Of a DNA stretch of 64,000 nucleotides, positions 1-9,715 are shown in pieces. Made by a program: the position numbers and the translations under genes. The stretch comes from Paragordius varius (taxonomy: Eukaryota > Nematomorpha), in contig OZ176052.1 in assembly GCA_964247055.1 (NCBI GenBank), positions 11,966,001 to 12,030,000 of the forward strand. The letters are read 5' to 3'. The notes under the pieces were generated by a model, which saw only the letters and a list, made by a program, of their open reading frames with translations, ran no database searches and was not told the DNA's origin. Position 1 is the first letter of the stretch. Each line of letters opens with the position of its first letter.

Positions 1-2161
1 TACTAAAATACTCTGAATTCCCAACAGGAGTAAGAACACAACTGATTGAGTTAGTGTAGATTAACATAATTAACTTAATGGTATATTCATCTACGTTGTT
101 GTAGCGCAGTGATTCTATTATTAGTGCTCTAGGTACTGAGTCGTAAGCCTTTTCTAAATCGACAAAAAGGTGGAATAGTTTACGACCTTTTGCTCGGTAT
201 TTATCTTGTAATTGTCTGAGTAGGAAAATTGGATCGATTGTGCTTTTGCCCGCTGAAAAGGCGAATTGCATTGGATTAATTGATATGAGCTGGACGATAC
301 GATTTTTGAGGCACATTTCAAAAATTTTTAACCCATGTTCAAGAAGTTTTAAGGGCCTGTATGAGGAACAGGTTAGGATATCTCCTTTATTTTTGAAAAT
401 GGGAAATATAATGCTTTTTTCCCAGTCTTTGGGTATTTTCATTTCAACTATTATTTTGTTAAATAAATTTGTTAGAAGCATGGTTATATTGGGTATTAAT
501 TTAATGATATCAAAACATAGTTCACTAGGGCCCGAAGCCTTGTTTGATTTCATTTGGTCTAAAGCAATCTCAATTTCTTGTATTGTGAATGTATTTAATG
601 GGCCACAACAGGGATCTCGGTCAGAATTTATTATGGGTGTTAAAGGGTTGTTTAGATTTTGCTCCATATATTTTTGCCATATGGATTTAATTAATTCTGG
701 TTGTATTTGTAAATTATTATTATTATCTTTTATACATTTAATCGTTGGTATATCTTTTTTGTTATTATTGTAAAGTTTCATATGTTTAAAAATTTTATTA
801 TTTTGGATTTCCTTTTCCAATTTATCGGCAGTATCTTTAGCCTTTTCATTCATTAATTTATTTATTTCCTTTTGAACCTTTTTGTTGTATTTATAATACT
901 CAGTTTTGTCGTTTTCTGTTTTCGATTTCTTCCATTTTTTATACAAACGCGCCTTTTCTTTAAGTAATGGCTTAATTGCATCGTCCCACCACCATTTCTT
1001 TTGGGCTTTGCTCTTTCTTCTACCACACCATTTTTCTACATTTTCAATCGTATTGCTTCTTAGACTTTGCCAGGAGTCTTCAACGTCAAGATTATCAATA
1101 TTTAAGTTAAGCGACTTTTTGAAATTATTCATTATATCAGGTTTTTTAAACTTGTGTATATTAAGTTTAGGTTTGGTTCTATGATTGAAAGGCCTTGAGT
1201 TAAATTTGAAAATTGATGTTAAAACTTTATGCTGTGTTTCAGAGTTATAAGTGGTTGTATTTACCAGATATTTTCGAATGTGTTGGCTAGTTAGGATGTA
1301 GTCTATTGTTGTATTATTATTGCCAGAAGTGTATGTAATCAGTTTATTTTTGCTTGTGGTGAATAAAGTGTTTGCTAACTGTAGTCGCTGAGCTGCACAG
1401 AATTCTAAGACATTTTCTCCTTCTTTGTCCCGATTATCAAAGTTGTATCCTCCATGTATACCAGAAAAACCTTCGCTGCTTCCAACATGTGCATTTAAAT
1501 CTCCTCCAATCATTATACAGTCTGTTTCGGGTATATTGGAACATATTTGATAGAGCTGATCCCAAAAATCCAGCTTGCATTTATCGGGCAAGCCTTTTTG
1601 GGGTGCATATACGGAAATAACATTGAGGATCAATTTGTTGTATATCATTCTAGCTTGAATAATTCTATCACTGTGCCGGGTCACGGTAATTAGGTTTTGT
1701 CGGTGTGTTTCTTTCATCATTATAGCGACGCCAGATTGTCCTTTGTTCCCACCTTGGTATAGTAATGAATAACCATCAAAGTGTTTTATACCTGCATTTT
1801 TATATCGAGTTTCTTGTAAACAGCATATGTTTAAATCTAAGTTTCGCACCGTATCTATTACCAGCCATTGCTTATTAACCATTGTTCCAACATTCCAAGA
1901 GCCAATTTTAAATGGTTCCGATATAGATTTGAAGTTTTTATTTAGATTATTGTATCTTATTTTTATTTTTGGTTGTTCATTTGTACCTGGTTTATTTATT
2001 ATTGTTTTAGAATTATTTTTATTTCTATTATTTATGTAATTTGTATTTATAGGTATACTAGCATTATCATAATATATATTATCATTTATATTAAAATTAA
2101 AATTTCGTTTTGAAATAGAGGTTTTATTATCATCAATCATTTTTGTAAGTCGTTTCTTCAT
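1..2161 (-). CDS. LINE endonuclease / reverse transcriptase polyprotein (partial, runs off window)
   Basis: This is the single long ORF of a non-LTR retrotransposon. Reading down from the ATG at 2161-2159, the frame stays open for 720 codons to the window edge. A basic, Asn-rich leader of about 80 residues is followed by an APE-type endonuclease with the motifs 'GSWNVGTM', 'CLQETR', 'GGDLNAHVG' and 'TTIDYIL'. The reverse-transcriptase part carries 'IIFPIFKNKGD', 'SYRPLKLLEHGLKIFE' and, near the edge, 'FVDLEKAYDSVPR' (first catalytic Asp region). The catalytic YxDD box would lie outside the window. The endonuclease resembles the 'craniofacial development protein 2-like' proteins common in invertebrates, which are LINE endonucleases, often RTE-related; the clade call is tentative. 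An unbroken frame suggests a young copy. It lies antisense to the adjacent CHERP-like gene, probably within one of its introns. Confidence 0.9.
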   Translation of the reverse strand, partial: MKKRLTKMIDDNKTSISKRNFNFNINDNIYYDNASIPINTNYINNRNKNNSKTIINKPGTNEQPKIKIRYNNLNKNFKSISEPFKIGSWNVGTMVNKQWLVIDTVRNLDLNICCLQETRYKNAGIKHFDGYSLLYQGGNKGQSGVAIMMKETHRQNLITVTRHSDRIIQARMIYNKLILNVISVYAPQKGLPDKCKLDFWDQLYQICSNIPETDCIMIGGDLNAHVGSSEGFSGIHGGYNFDNRDKEGENVLEFCAAQRLQLANTLFTTSKNKLITYTSGNNNTTIDYILTSQHIRKYLVNTTTYNSETQHKVLTSIFKFNSRPFNHRTKPKLNIHKFKKPDIMNNFKKSLNLNIDNLDVEDSWQSLRSNTIENVEKWCGRRKSKAQKKWWWDDAIKPLLKEKARLYKKWKKSKTENDKTEYYKYNKKVQKEINKLMNEKAKDTADKLEKEIQNNKIFKHMKLYNNNKKDIPTIKCIKDNNNNLQIQPELIKSIWQKYMEQNLNNPLTPIINSDRDPCCGPLNTFTIQEIEIALDQMKSNKASGPSELCFDIIKLIPNITMLLTNLFNKIIVEMKIPKDWEKSIIFPIFKNKGDILTCSSYRPLKLLEHGLKIFEMCLKNRIVQLISINPMQFAFSAGKSTIDPIFLLRQLQDKYRAKGRKLFHLFVDLEKAYDSVPRALIIESLRYNNVDEYTIKLIMLIYTNSISCVLTPVGNSEYFS

Positions 2162-2298
2162 GGTTTTGTAATTTGAGGCAAGGTTTTACGGATTATATGC
2201 CCTTATAAACCAACCCCTTTAACTCAGAGGTGAGGGTACCTTATTCGCTGCACCAGGCTAGAGAATGTCTAAAAAGACTACGATTTTCTCAAAATCGA

Positions 2299-2375
2299 CC
2301 TCCTCCGTTGGCCTTACACATCGTGTAAGTTTCCGGACATCACCACGTGGAGGTGGAGGTAGGATTTTGATGTCC
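2299..2375 (-). ncRNA. HDV-like self-cleaving ribozyme at LINE 5' end
   Basis: Read on the minus strand from 2375, the sequence fits the HDV double-pseudoknot. P1 is 7 bp, GGACATC (2375-2369) with GATGTCC (2341-2335). P2 is CCTACCTCC (2363-2355) with GGAGGAGG (2306-2299), 8 bp with one bulged A. P3 is ACC (2354-2352) with GGT (2344-2342). L3 is TCCACGT, whose CC can pair with the GG at 2334-2333 to form P1.1. P4 is CTTACAC (2329-2323) with GTGTAAG (2319-2313) and a 3-nt loop. J4/2 is GCCAAC, with C residues at the position of the catalytic cytosine. HDV-like ribozymes are known at the 5' ends of R2, RTE and other LINEs, where they release the RNA 5' end. Cleavage would occur just before G2375. 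The fold was found by eye; activity is inferred. Confidence 0.82.
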
Positions 2376-2963
2376 AACCCTAATAATTATATTAAAATAA
2401 TTTATATGATTTTCAAATTAATTTGGTAAAAATTATTGACTTACTTAAGGATTGAAAATTTAGACCATTTAAATCCAAATAACTTTTACATCCGATTGAT
2501 TTAAATGACTTACTACTATTTAAAAGATGCAGTTTTTTGCGCTCTTTCGAATGATATAAAATACATGGTTTCATATCTAAAACTTCTAATTTTCGAAATT
2601 TCGAGTTTAATGTTAAATTGGGGCAAAAAATTATCGATAAACTCTAATATAAAAAAATTCTTCAATGCTAAACCAATTTTCTTTTCAGATATACTAATTA
2701 TGTACTTTAATGAAATAAATTTTAAATTTACAAAAATGGCAGTTAAAAAAAGTTAAAATTTGTTGTCTAGTGTTATGAGGGCGCCAAAATATCAAGTTTG
2801 TGTGAAGGTGTCTAAACTTTTAACCATTATATCTTAAACAGTGCGACCTTATTTAAAATTCATAAAAGTGCTCGATGATCAAAATGCGCTATTAATTTAT
2901 ACGTGCTGTTTATTTAAAAAAACTTTTCATACTTCATATCGTTAATTCCTGATATGTTTGAAG
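2376..2963. other. Probable CHERP intron sequence, no feature seen
   Basis: AT-rich sequence between the LINE 5' end and the first visible CHERP exon. No coding match, RNA gene or repeat boundary is recognised. It is probably intron of the CHERP-like gene, whose 5' exons lie left of the window. Confidence 0.5.
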
Positions 2964-3109
2964 GAAGAGGACGTAGGATATGAAAGTATTGATCCATCAT
3001 TATTGCGGTTACCTGCACCTGACCCTCCATCCGAACAACTTTTAGCGGCCGTTGACGCTTTTTACAGTCAGGCTAGTCATGAGGCCCCGAGAAATAGGTT
3101 AACTTTATA

Positions 3110-3142
<33 letters not shown>

Positions 3143-4840
3143 TTCATTAAAGATGGAATTACATATAATTGTTTTTAAAATTTAATATATGTCCTATTTT
3201 TTTATACTTGTAGCGAAGGGTGGGAACATTTAGGTTTATTCGAATTTTACAAAGTTAAAAATAAATACAAAAAGAATGTAAATGGTCATCAAAACTCTCA
3301 ACTAAACAAATCCTCCTCTGATGAAACATCCCAATCAGAATCTGAGGACCAAACGGATAAATTTGAAAAAGATGATAAAAACCCCCCAAAAGACGTTAAA
3401 CTTGAACCATGCGCGGAATCAAAAAAATTAAAAAACGCTGATGATGATATATCTAAACACTCTGAAATAAAGTCTTCTGTTAAGAAAGGTGACCCCAATA
3501 CTAACGCTAAAACAGATCATCCCAAAGTTAGAGTTTTTCGTGAGGAAAGCGAATCCGATTCTGATTCAAATGACAATTGCAATGAGAGACACCGTAGAAG
3601 ACGATCAACCCCAGATAGAAAGTAATATTTATCTATCTAACTCTAACCCATGTATAGATTTTCAAGTTTATTTTTACATATTTTTTTTAATTTTAATTCA
3701 ATTTTTAGATAATTATCCAAGAGATATAAATCATCTCAAAGAATGATACATTTAATTTGATCATACATACATGTAAAAAATTATTTTAACAAACATATAA
3801 TGCATTAAGTATAATATTTTTGTTTCTTTTTTGAAAGTGTTAAGCCTCTATGTACTATATGCAACTTATTAATAAAATTTCATTTTGATATTTGCGATAT
3901 TGCTATGATTAAAGAATAACACGTTGCAGTAAATTTTTATATTTGGTTGTCAATTATATAAATTTAACAATAATTAAATTTATTATGCATCTTCACAATA
4001 AGTAGTTCAAAAGTATTGATTATCTCTCAGTGTACAAAATTTTTATATCTGTATTTAAAAACATGTAAACTCTAAAACCAATATATATATATATATATAT
4101 ATATATAATAATTTTATATTATATTTATATTTCATAATTTTACAGAAAACGGAGCCGATCAAAAAGTCCCCCTCGCCGACGGAGATCAAGAAGTGGAGAT
4201 CGAATCAGGGATTTTCCAGACGATCGTCGGGATTTTGACACTATTCATTTTGCGTAAATAATTTTATATTTTTGAATAACTCAACTCTATATATATGGAA
4301 CCAAACTTTAATGCTAATTTTACCTTAATTGTAATTGTCAGATTGCATAAATAAATTTTTTAGACACCTACTCTAATAATATTATTCTTTATTGATGTGG
4401 CAATATTAAGGAAATAGTTAACAATGTATATTTATTCACACCATATATTTACCAATGAGAATAATTTTTTGAACTTTTTCAATTTTAAACATATTATATT
4501 TTTTATATATTATTTAGGGATGAAAGACCCAAGGATGTTGCAGAACAACAAAGGCTGGATGAAGAAAATAAGGGCCACCAATTGTTAAAGAAAATGGGTT
4601 TTTACATTTTGTTATTTTATTTTTCCAAATTATAATAGTTTTGATTTTATTTTTTTATACGTAGGATGGAAAGGAGATGGACTAGGTCTCAATGAACAAG
4701 GGATGAAAGACCCAATTTCGGGAGGGGAAGTTCGAGATAAATCCAATCTTTACCGAGGTATAGGGAACGAAAAACAAAAAGAAATGGAAGCTTTTGAAGA
4801 TTACCGTAAAATGCGTTGTAAACTCATGTACAATCGATAA
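2964..4840 (+). CDS. CHERP: CHERP-like splicing factor, C-terminal part (5 exons)
   Basis: CHERP is a U2-snRNP-associated nuclear protein of pre-mRNA splicing in other animals. Exons are 2964-3097, 3214-3621, 4146-4253, 4518-4597 and 4665-4840; they join in one frame of 301 codons plus stop (TAA 4838-4840). The first exon matches the conserved block before the SR region ('RLPAPDPPSEQLLAAVDAF', family 'RLPPPMPPSERLLAAVEAF'). The next starts with 'SEGWEHLGLFEFYKVK', a CHERP hallmark, then runs acidic, Ser- and Lys-rich. Exon 3 gives an RS/basic patch ('RSRSKSPPRRRRSRS'). Exons 4-5 hold the G-patch ('EENKGHQLLKKMGW', 'GLGLNEQGMKDPISGGEVRD'). The acidic linker replaces much of the long SR tract of the vertebrate protein. 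The first acceptor (AG at 2962-2963) is weak in pyrimidines, so that edge is less certain. The gene starts outside the window and probably hosts the antisense LINE. Confidence 0.9.
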
Positions 4841-4880
4841 ATTTGCTATAGTTTAATATGTTCATTGCCTATAAATAAGA

Positions 4881-4886
4881 AATAAA
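4881..4886 (+). terminator. Poly(A) signal of CHERP-like gene
   Basis: An AATAAA hexamer about 40 nt after the CHERP stop codon is the first canonical signal downstream and fits as the 3'-end signal of this transcript. Confidence 0.6.
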
Positions 4887-5116
4887 TATATGTTTTATGG
4901 ATGTATATATTTATACAAACAATTATAAAAATATATACGTCTTTGAATGATATATATAATACTTAGCATTCCAAATAAATGGAAAGTTTAAAATTATTGT
5001 ATGAATTTTTTTATGTGAAAACTATTCTGAATGTTCTGCTAAATTAGGTCACAAAATGACCGACATAAAATAATTTATGGCGAAAACGAAATTAGGCCAA
5101 ATTGTTTTTTACAAGG

Positions 5117-5124
5117 TATAAAAG
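5117..5124 (+). promoter_or_regulatory. TATA-box candidate of the collagen gene
   Basis: TATAAAAG lies 35 nt upstream of the collagen ATG (5152). A start site about 30 nt downstream would leave a 5' UTR of only a few nucleotides. Alternatively the 'catttag' ending at 5149, directly before the ATG, could be a splice acceptor. The intergenic gap to CHERP is only about 300 bp. Confidence 0.45.
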
Positions 5125-5151
5125 TAGAGCATTGTGTTACAACATTTAGTT

Positions 5152-8100
5152 ATGGATTCAAACGAAAAATTGACTAAATTTTTTGCAACATGTTGTCTAG
5201 CTGTTGTATTTATGAGTTGTTTTGTGGCTTTACCCCTCATGTATATCCAATTGTATCGAGTTAAAACAGAACAAAAGGAAGTAATTGGACAAATGTTAAA
5301 CACCTTGATAGAAGGCAAAGAGACAGTTAAAATTTTGGAGATGGAGTACGATCGTTTAAAGGTATAATGTTTTTATGTATTCTAAAGAAAAAGGCAGACT
5401 TGAGGAAGGCTAAACGATTAGCCCAATTAAAGCATAAAAATGGGAATGAGATGCCATCCAACAATAAAAAGAAACGGTCAATTGGTACACAAGATTATAT
5501 GATGAATCAACCTGTTATGCCTCCTTCATTAGATATTTCAATCATGGGAGATGAACCTATAATGCCTACAGCTCCGGAATATCATAAATCTGACATGATG
5601 TCACCAGATGATCATAGTCAACTAGTTGCTCATTACAAATCACCAATCAAAAATTCACCAAAATCTACTGGCGAAATTAGACCAAAAAGAACTTATTATC
5701 AAACATCAGGAGATGAACATGGTACTTCTGAAATTGAAGCTGGTAGAGATGACCATCGGTTCAGCCAACTTCTTGAGGAATTGGCCAAAACTGGGGGAGT
5801 GGTTGAAATCGGTATATATAAAATGACAGCTTGTGTTCTCTTTAATTTTTTATAAAAATAATTAATGTACATTTTTTTTTATTTTAAGATAATTTTTCAT
5901 ATAAATAGTATTTAAAGCTCTCTATTATTTTCATTAAATTAAAATTTGTTAAACATTATAGCAATTATGAATTTTTATTTTTATTAAAAAATCATTAATT
6001 TAAGTAGATTATATTTAAACAAAAATATGCATATACTATAGATTGTGGGTGTCCTAATGGTAACCCTGGCAAGCCAGGTCCACCTGGTCCATCTGGAAAG
6101 CCAGGCATACCAGGAATTCAGGGTGTAGATGGTACAGTAGGGAGACCAGGCTCTGATGGACAGCCAGGACCACCTGGGTCTGATGGAAAAATAGTGAGAA
6201 ATATAAATTAATGTTTAAATAATACCAAATAGTATATCATTATAATGAAACCTTTTGCAAAAAAATAATAGGGCTCACCAGGTCTCCCAGGCCGCAATGG
6301 AAATGACGGACGCGATGGACAACCTGGCCAACCCGGTAGGCCTGGGGTAGATGGAATTCCCGGACGCGACGGGCATCCTGGTCGAGATGGCCAAAATGTT
6401 ACCATTTTTTTTAATTATGAAAGGGTTTACCAGGCAAAGATGGAGAACCAGGAAGAGATGGTGATCCCGGTGTTTCTGGTGAACCTGGCAAAGATGGTTT
6501 AGATGGGAAACCGGGTAAAACAGGTAAAGATGGTGCATTGGGGCCCAAAGGTCCCAAGGGATCTAAAGGTATAGATGGAAGACCCGGACCTCAGGGAAGA
6601 GATGGCCTTCCCGGAAAAGATGGTGTAAACGGTAAAAAAGGGAGAGATGGAAAAAATGGTGTGGATAATCAATCTCCGGGTCCTGAAGGTGATGGTGGAA
6701 CACCAGGTCGTGATGGAAGTCCTGGAATAAACGGGATTGATGGTAAACCTGGAACTGATGGTATTCCTGGACGAGATGGAATTCCGGGCCGCAATGGAAA
6801 GGATGGGTTACCAGGAAATCCTGGTAATGATGCAGATCCAGGTAAGGATGGAAATCCAGGATCACCCGGAAAAGACGGGCGTCCTGGCAATCCAGGCAAT
6901 GACGGTAAACCTGGGAGATTTGGAAACAGAGTAATTTTTCAAATATTATATAAAGGGTCATATTGGAGAACCCGGAATACCAGGAAAAGATGGCAACCCC
7001 GGCATACCTGGAAGGGATGGACTGCCTGGAGCTGATGGAAAAACTGGCAACGATGGTAGAGCAGGGGAGGATGGATTACCAGTAATTTTTATTTAATAGA
7101 TAGGGACATGATGGAGATCCTGGAAGAGATGGAAGGGACGGAAAACCCGGAGATCGAGGCAGAAACGGTTTACCTGGAATCGATGGAAAACCAGGACCAG
7201 ATGGACGACCTGGTGCTCCGGGTCCCTCCGGTCCTAAGGGTCTAAAAGGTTCTCCGGGTCTTTCTGGGTCAGAAGGTATCTCTGGTCAGCCCGGAATAGA
7301 TGGACCGCCAGGACCTGCTGGGCAAATAGGACCGCCCGGATCATTACCTGGGAATCCTGGTAGACCTGGAAGTGATGGAAGACCAGGCAGTCCTGGAATC
7401 CCAGGATCCCCTGGTATCAGAGGCAATGGAGGAAAACCTGGAATTACAGGAAAAACTGGAGAAAAGGGAGATAATGGTTCCCCAGGTAGAGATGGGGAGT
7501 CTGGTCTGCCAGGCCTTCCCGGCAAAGATGGGGTTCCGGGCCCAAACGGTCCTCCAGGAAAGTGTTTGAATGAATGTCAAAATGATAATAGAAAAATAAG
7601 TTAGCAAAGACATAATTTTAGGTGTTTGTGGTGGTTCATTATTTGTGCATTGGGGTAAAAAGACTTGTAGTGAAGACGTTGTTGGTGTTAAAACCAATGA
7701 ATTAATTTATACTGGATATGTTGCTGGAGGGCACTATGCAGATTCATATCCAGGCGGTGGCCATAATTATTTGTGTTTACCGGAAAATCCAACCTTTGAT
7801 AAGTATATAATTCTTAAAAATATTCAGTTTTGTTGATGGTTTTTCCACTGGGACAAATGGTGAAGGGGCATCTAAACTATACGGTTCAGAATACAGGGTG
7901 TACGATGATGCCAGTCCATTTCTGGTTTATCAAGGATCTTTAAAACAAAAGCAAGCAGTATGTTCAGTTTGTTATTCGCCTAATGTTTGTCACTATATAA
8001 CACTACCCGGATTTACGGAATGTCCCTCAGGTTCACGCATTATATATAATGTTAGGATTTGTTAAAGAGTATCAGGGTTATCTTATGGCATTGAATAATA

Positions 8101-8276
8101 AATATTGTCGGTCTCAGTATATTTGCGTGGACCAATCACCAGATTACCATACTGAAGGTGACAGCACTGGAGATGGAAGCGCTCTTTATGTCGTTGAAGC
8201 CAAATGTGGAGCATTACCTTGCAACAGTTATGCCGATGGTTCAGAAATATCTTGCGTTGTTTGTGCAAAAATATAG
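5152..8276 (+). CDS. Membrane-anchored collagen with short-chain-collagen C4-type C-terminal domain
   Basis: Exons 5152-5361, 5388-5811, 6042-6193, 6272-6397, 6424-6930, 6956-7081, 7104-7599, 7622-7802, 7828-8030 and 8056-8276 join in one frame of 881 residues. There is an uncleaved signal-anchor (about residues 8-33), then a basic helical stretch with possible furin sites KKKR (97-100) and RPKR (168-171), followed by about 150 Gly-X-Y triplets from residue 216 to 670 with small interruptions. The C-terminal 200 residues contain '[14 protein letters not shown]', '[10 protein letters not shown]', 'CSVCYSP', 'YQGYLMA', 'YICVDQSP' and '[12 protein letters not shown]', matching the Cys-rich domain of 'short-chain collagen C4' of sponges and cnidarians. 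The layout of membrane anchor, protease site and collagen also recalls nematode cuticle collagens, but the C-terminus does not. Likely shed extracellular matrix or surface-coat protein. Seven of nine introns are 22-26 nt; in the triplet region they are phase 0 before Gly. The ATG at 5152 is the first in-frame. Confidence 0.9.
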
Positions 8277-8335
8277 ACAATCATGAATTTTTGCGATTTT
8301 ATTTTTTATTATAATTTTTAACTAATTTAATTTTG

Positions 8336-8341
8336 AATAAA
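8336..8341 (+). terminator. Poly(A) signal of collagen gene
   Basis: AATAAA 60 nt after the collagen stop; it is the first canonical hexamer in the 3' flank. Confidence 0.6.
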
Positions 8342-8782
8342 AATTATTTTATATAATGTATTTTTATGTTTTGAATTTTTTCTAGTTGTCCCTTTTAAAA
8401 TATTTAAATGTATAAACATTAACGAATTATATAAATGTCAACAAATTTATTAATTTAATTTAGTCTAGTAAATAAATTTTTTCATTATGCTAAAAAATGA
8501 TATTTGGTTTTCTATATTAATTTGATTTGACACACATAATTGGAATATCGCTCATGTCTCCGCATATTATAATAAAATTCAATTTTTCTATATCTGAGTT
8601 TTGCATTTTTTGAATGGCTGGGTGGATAAAAATATGTTGATATTAATAATTTTGAAACAACGTTTAAGCATTATTTTAATGTTTTTTTCCATTAATTGAT
8701 TGTATATTGAACAGTACTTGAAAATTATGTCAAGAAGTCTCTATGTTATAAATTTGTAGGCATATTTTTTCCCCTTATATAC

Positions 8783-9370
8783 TTAACACTTCGATTCAAT
8801 TTGGGGTATCTAAACACCCCAGACCAAATTAAAAATTAAAATTAAAAAAACTACTGAAGGAAACGGTCCTAATTTAAATTTATGCTTCTATCCCAATAAA
8901 AAATATATAAATAAGCTAAAATATCTTAATAAAATTTCGTTTTGAAAAAAAAGCTCCATGTCAAACTACTTCGACGCCATTTTGATTTTACAAAATTTTT
9001 GCAAAATTCGTCTTCATTTAATTTTAAGTGTAAAAATAAAGCTAATTTTTTATTTAAATTACATTTAACATTGATAGAAATAGAAAATGCGGTTTATTTA
9101 GTTTTATTTTTCAATTTAACCATTGCACACATGTCACGTTGACTAAATTTTTACCTTTCGGTTTCAGCAGAAAATAAGTAATATTGAGTATTTTTGAATA
9201 AATTTTTTTATATATTTCGGTTTATTAATGTTATATAAGTGCAAAATTTTGCCATGGTTTTAATTCCTTCCATATTTTTTAAAAAATTTAATTTTAAACA
9301 GGCCTGGGGTATTTAACTACCCCAATTTGAATCGAAGGACTAAAATGAATGTGTTGTATCCAAGTGTTAA
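8783..9370 (+). mobile_element. TTAA-flanked non-autonomous DNA element, copy A
   Basis: About 588 bp including TTAA at both ends (8783-8786 and 9367-9370). The left end reads CACTTCGATTCAA, then GGGGTAT, a short spacer and ACCCCAGA. The right end inverted reads CACTTGGATACAACACATTC and, about 27 nt later, the same CGATTCAA..GGGGTA block. The ends are thus imperfect inverted repeats, one carrying a 27-nt extra block. There is no ORF. TTAA targets point to piggyBac-like mobilisation. Other copies in the window are at 9790, 10415, 26041-27630, 32575, 36997, 47684 and 61567. Confidence 0.8.
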
Positions 9371-9715
9371 AGGTAAGAGTGGAAATACACGTTAGGTTTA
9401 AAGTGTAGAAAAAGCTTATATATTTTAATATCATCGTGCGGCCTGTATATATTTTTATACGGTCTCCCAATTTTTTAGCTGAGATTCCTGGGCATGTCCT
9501 ATAAAAAATACATTTATATGCATATTTAACTCAAATTAATAATTATAAAGGCGAAATACCGATATTAGGCTAGATCTTATCACTTCATGGCTTTTTCAAT
9601 TATCCCGATGACGTTTGTAGTTTTCTACATCAGAACCTCAAGTAATAGGCAATCTATTGTTTTGATTGGTGTTAATATAAATAAACTTTTTAGCATATTA
9701 TATCATATATTTAAT

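Larger units (their letters stand above)
1..2375 (-). mobile_element. LINE (RTE-like non-LTR retrotransposon), 5' part
   Basis: The element runs leftward. Its 5' end is placed at 2375, where a comparatively GC-rich leader begins abruptly against AT-rich host DNA and where an HDV-like ribozyme fold would put the cleaved 5' nucleotide. The 5' UTR covers 2162-2375 and the ORF begins at 2161. The 3' end and target-site duplication are outside the window. Because LINE copies are usually 5'-truncated, an intact 5' end plus an open ORF marks this as a potentially full-length copy. Confidence 0.85.

Noticed and set aside
240-2039. Several plus-strand ORFs of 70-177 residues
   Set aside because: They are antisense shadows of the LINE frame, which gives the endonuclease and reverse-transcriptase motifs on the minus strand.
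3316-3326. CTGATGAAAC as a hammerhead ribozyme core
   Set aside because: It is inside CHERP coding sequence, and I could not find the other core strand or stems around it.
6208-7697. Minus-strand and alternative-frame ORFs in the collagen triplet region
   Set aside because: Gly-Pro-rich triplet codons leave open frames on both strands; only the plus-strand frame joins across introns and leads into the C-terminal domain.
8051-8069. A 19-nt intron at 8051-8069 as the last collagen intron
   Set aside because: It keeps the frame, but the 25-nt choice 8031-8055 also does and gives '[15 protein letters not shown]', which fits the domain family better.
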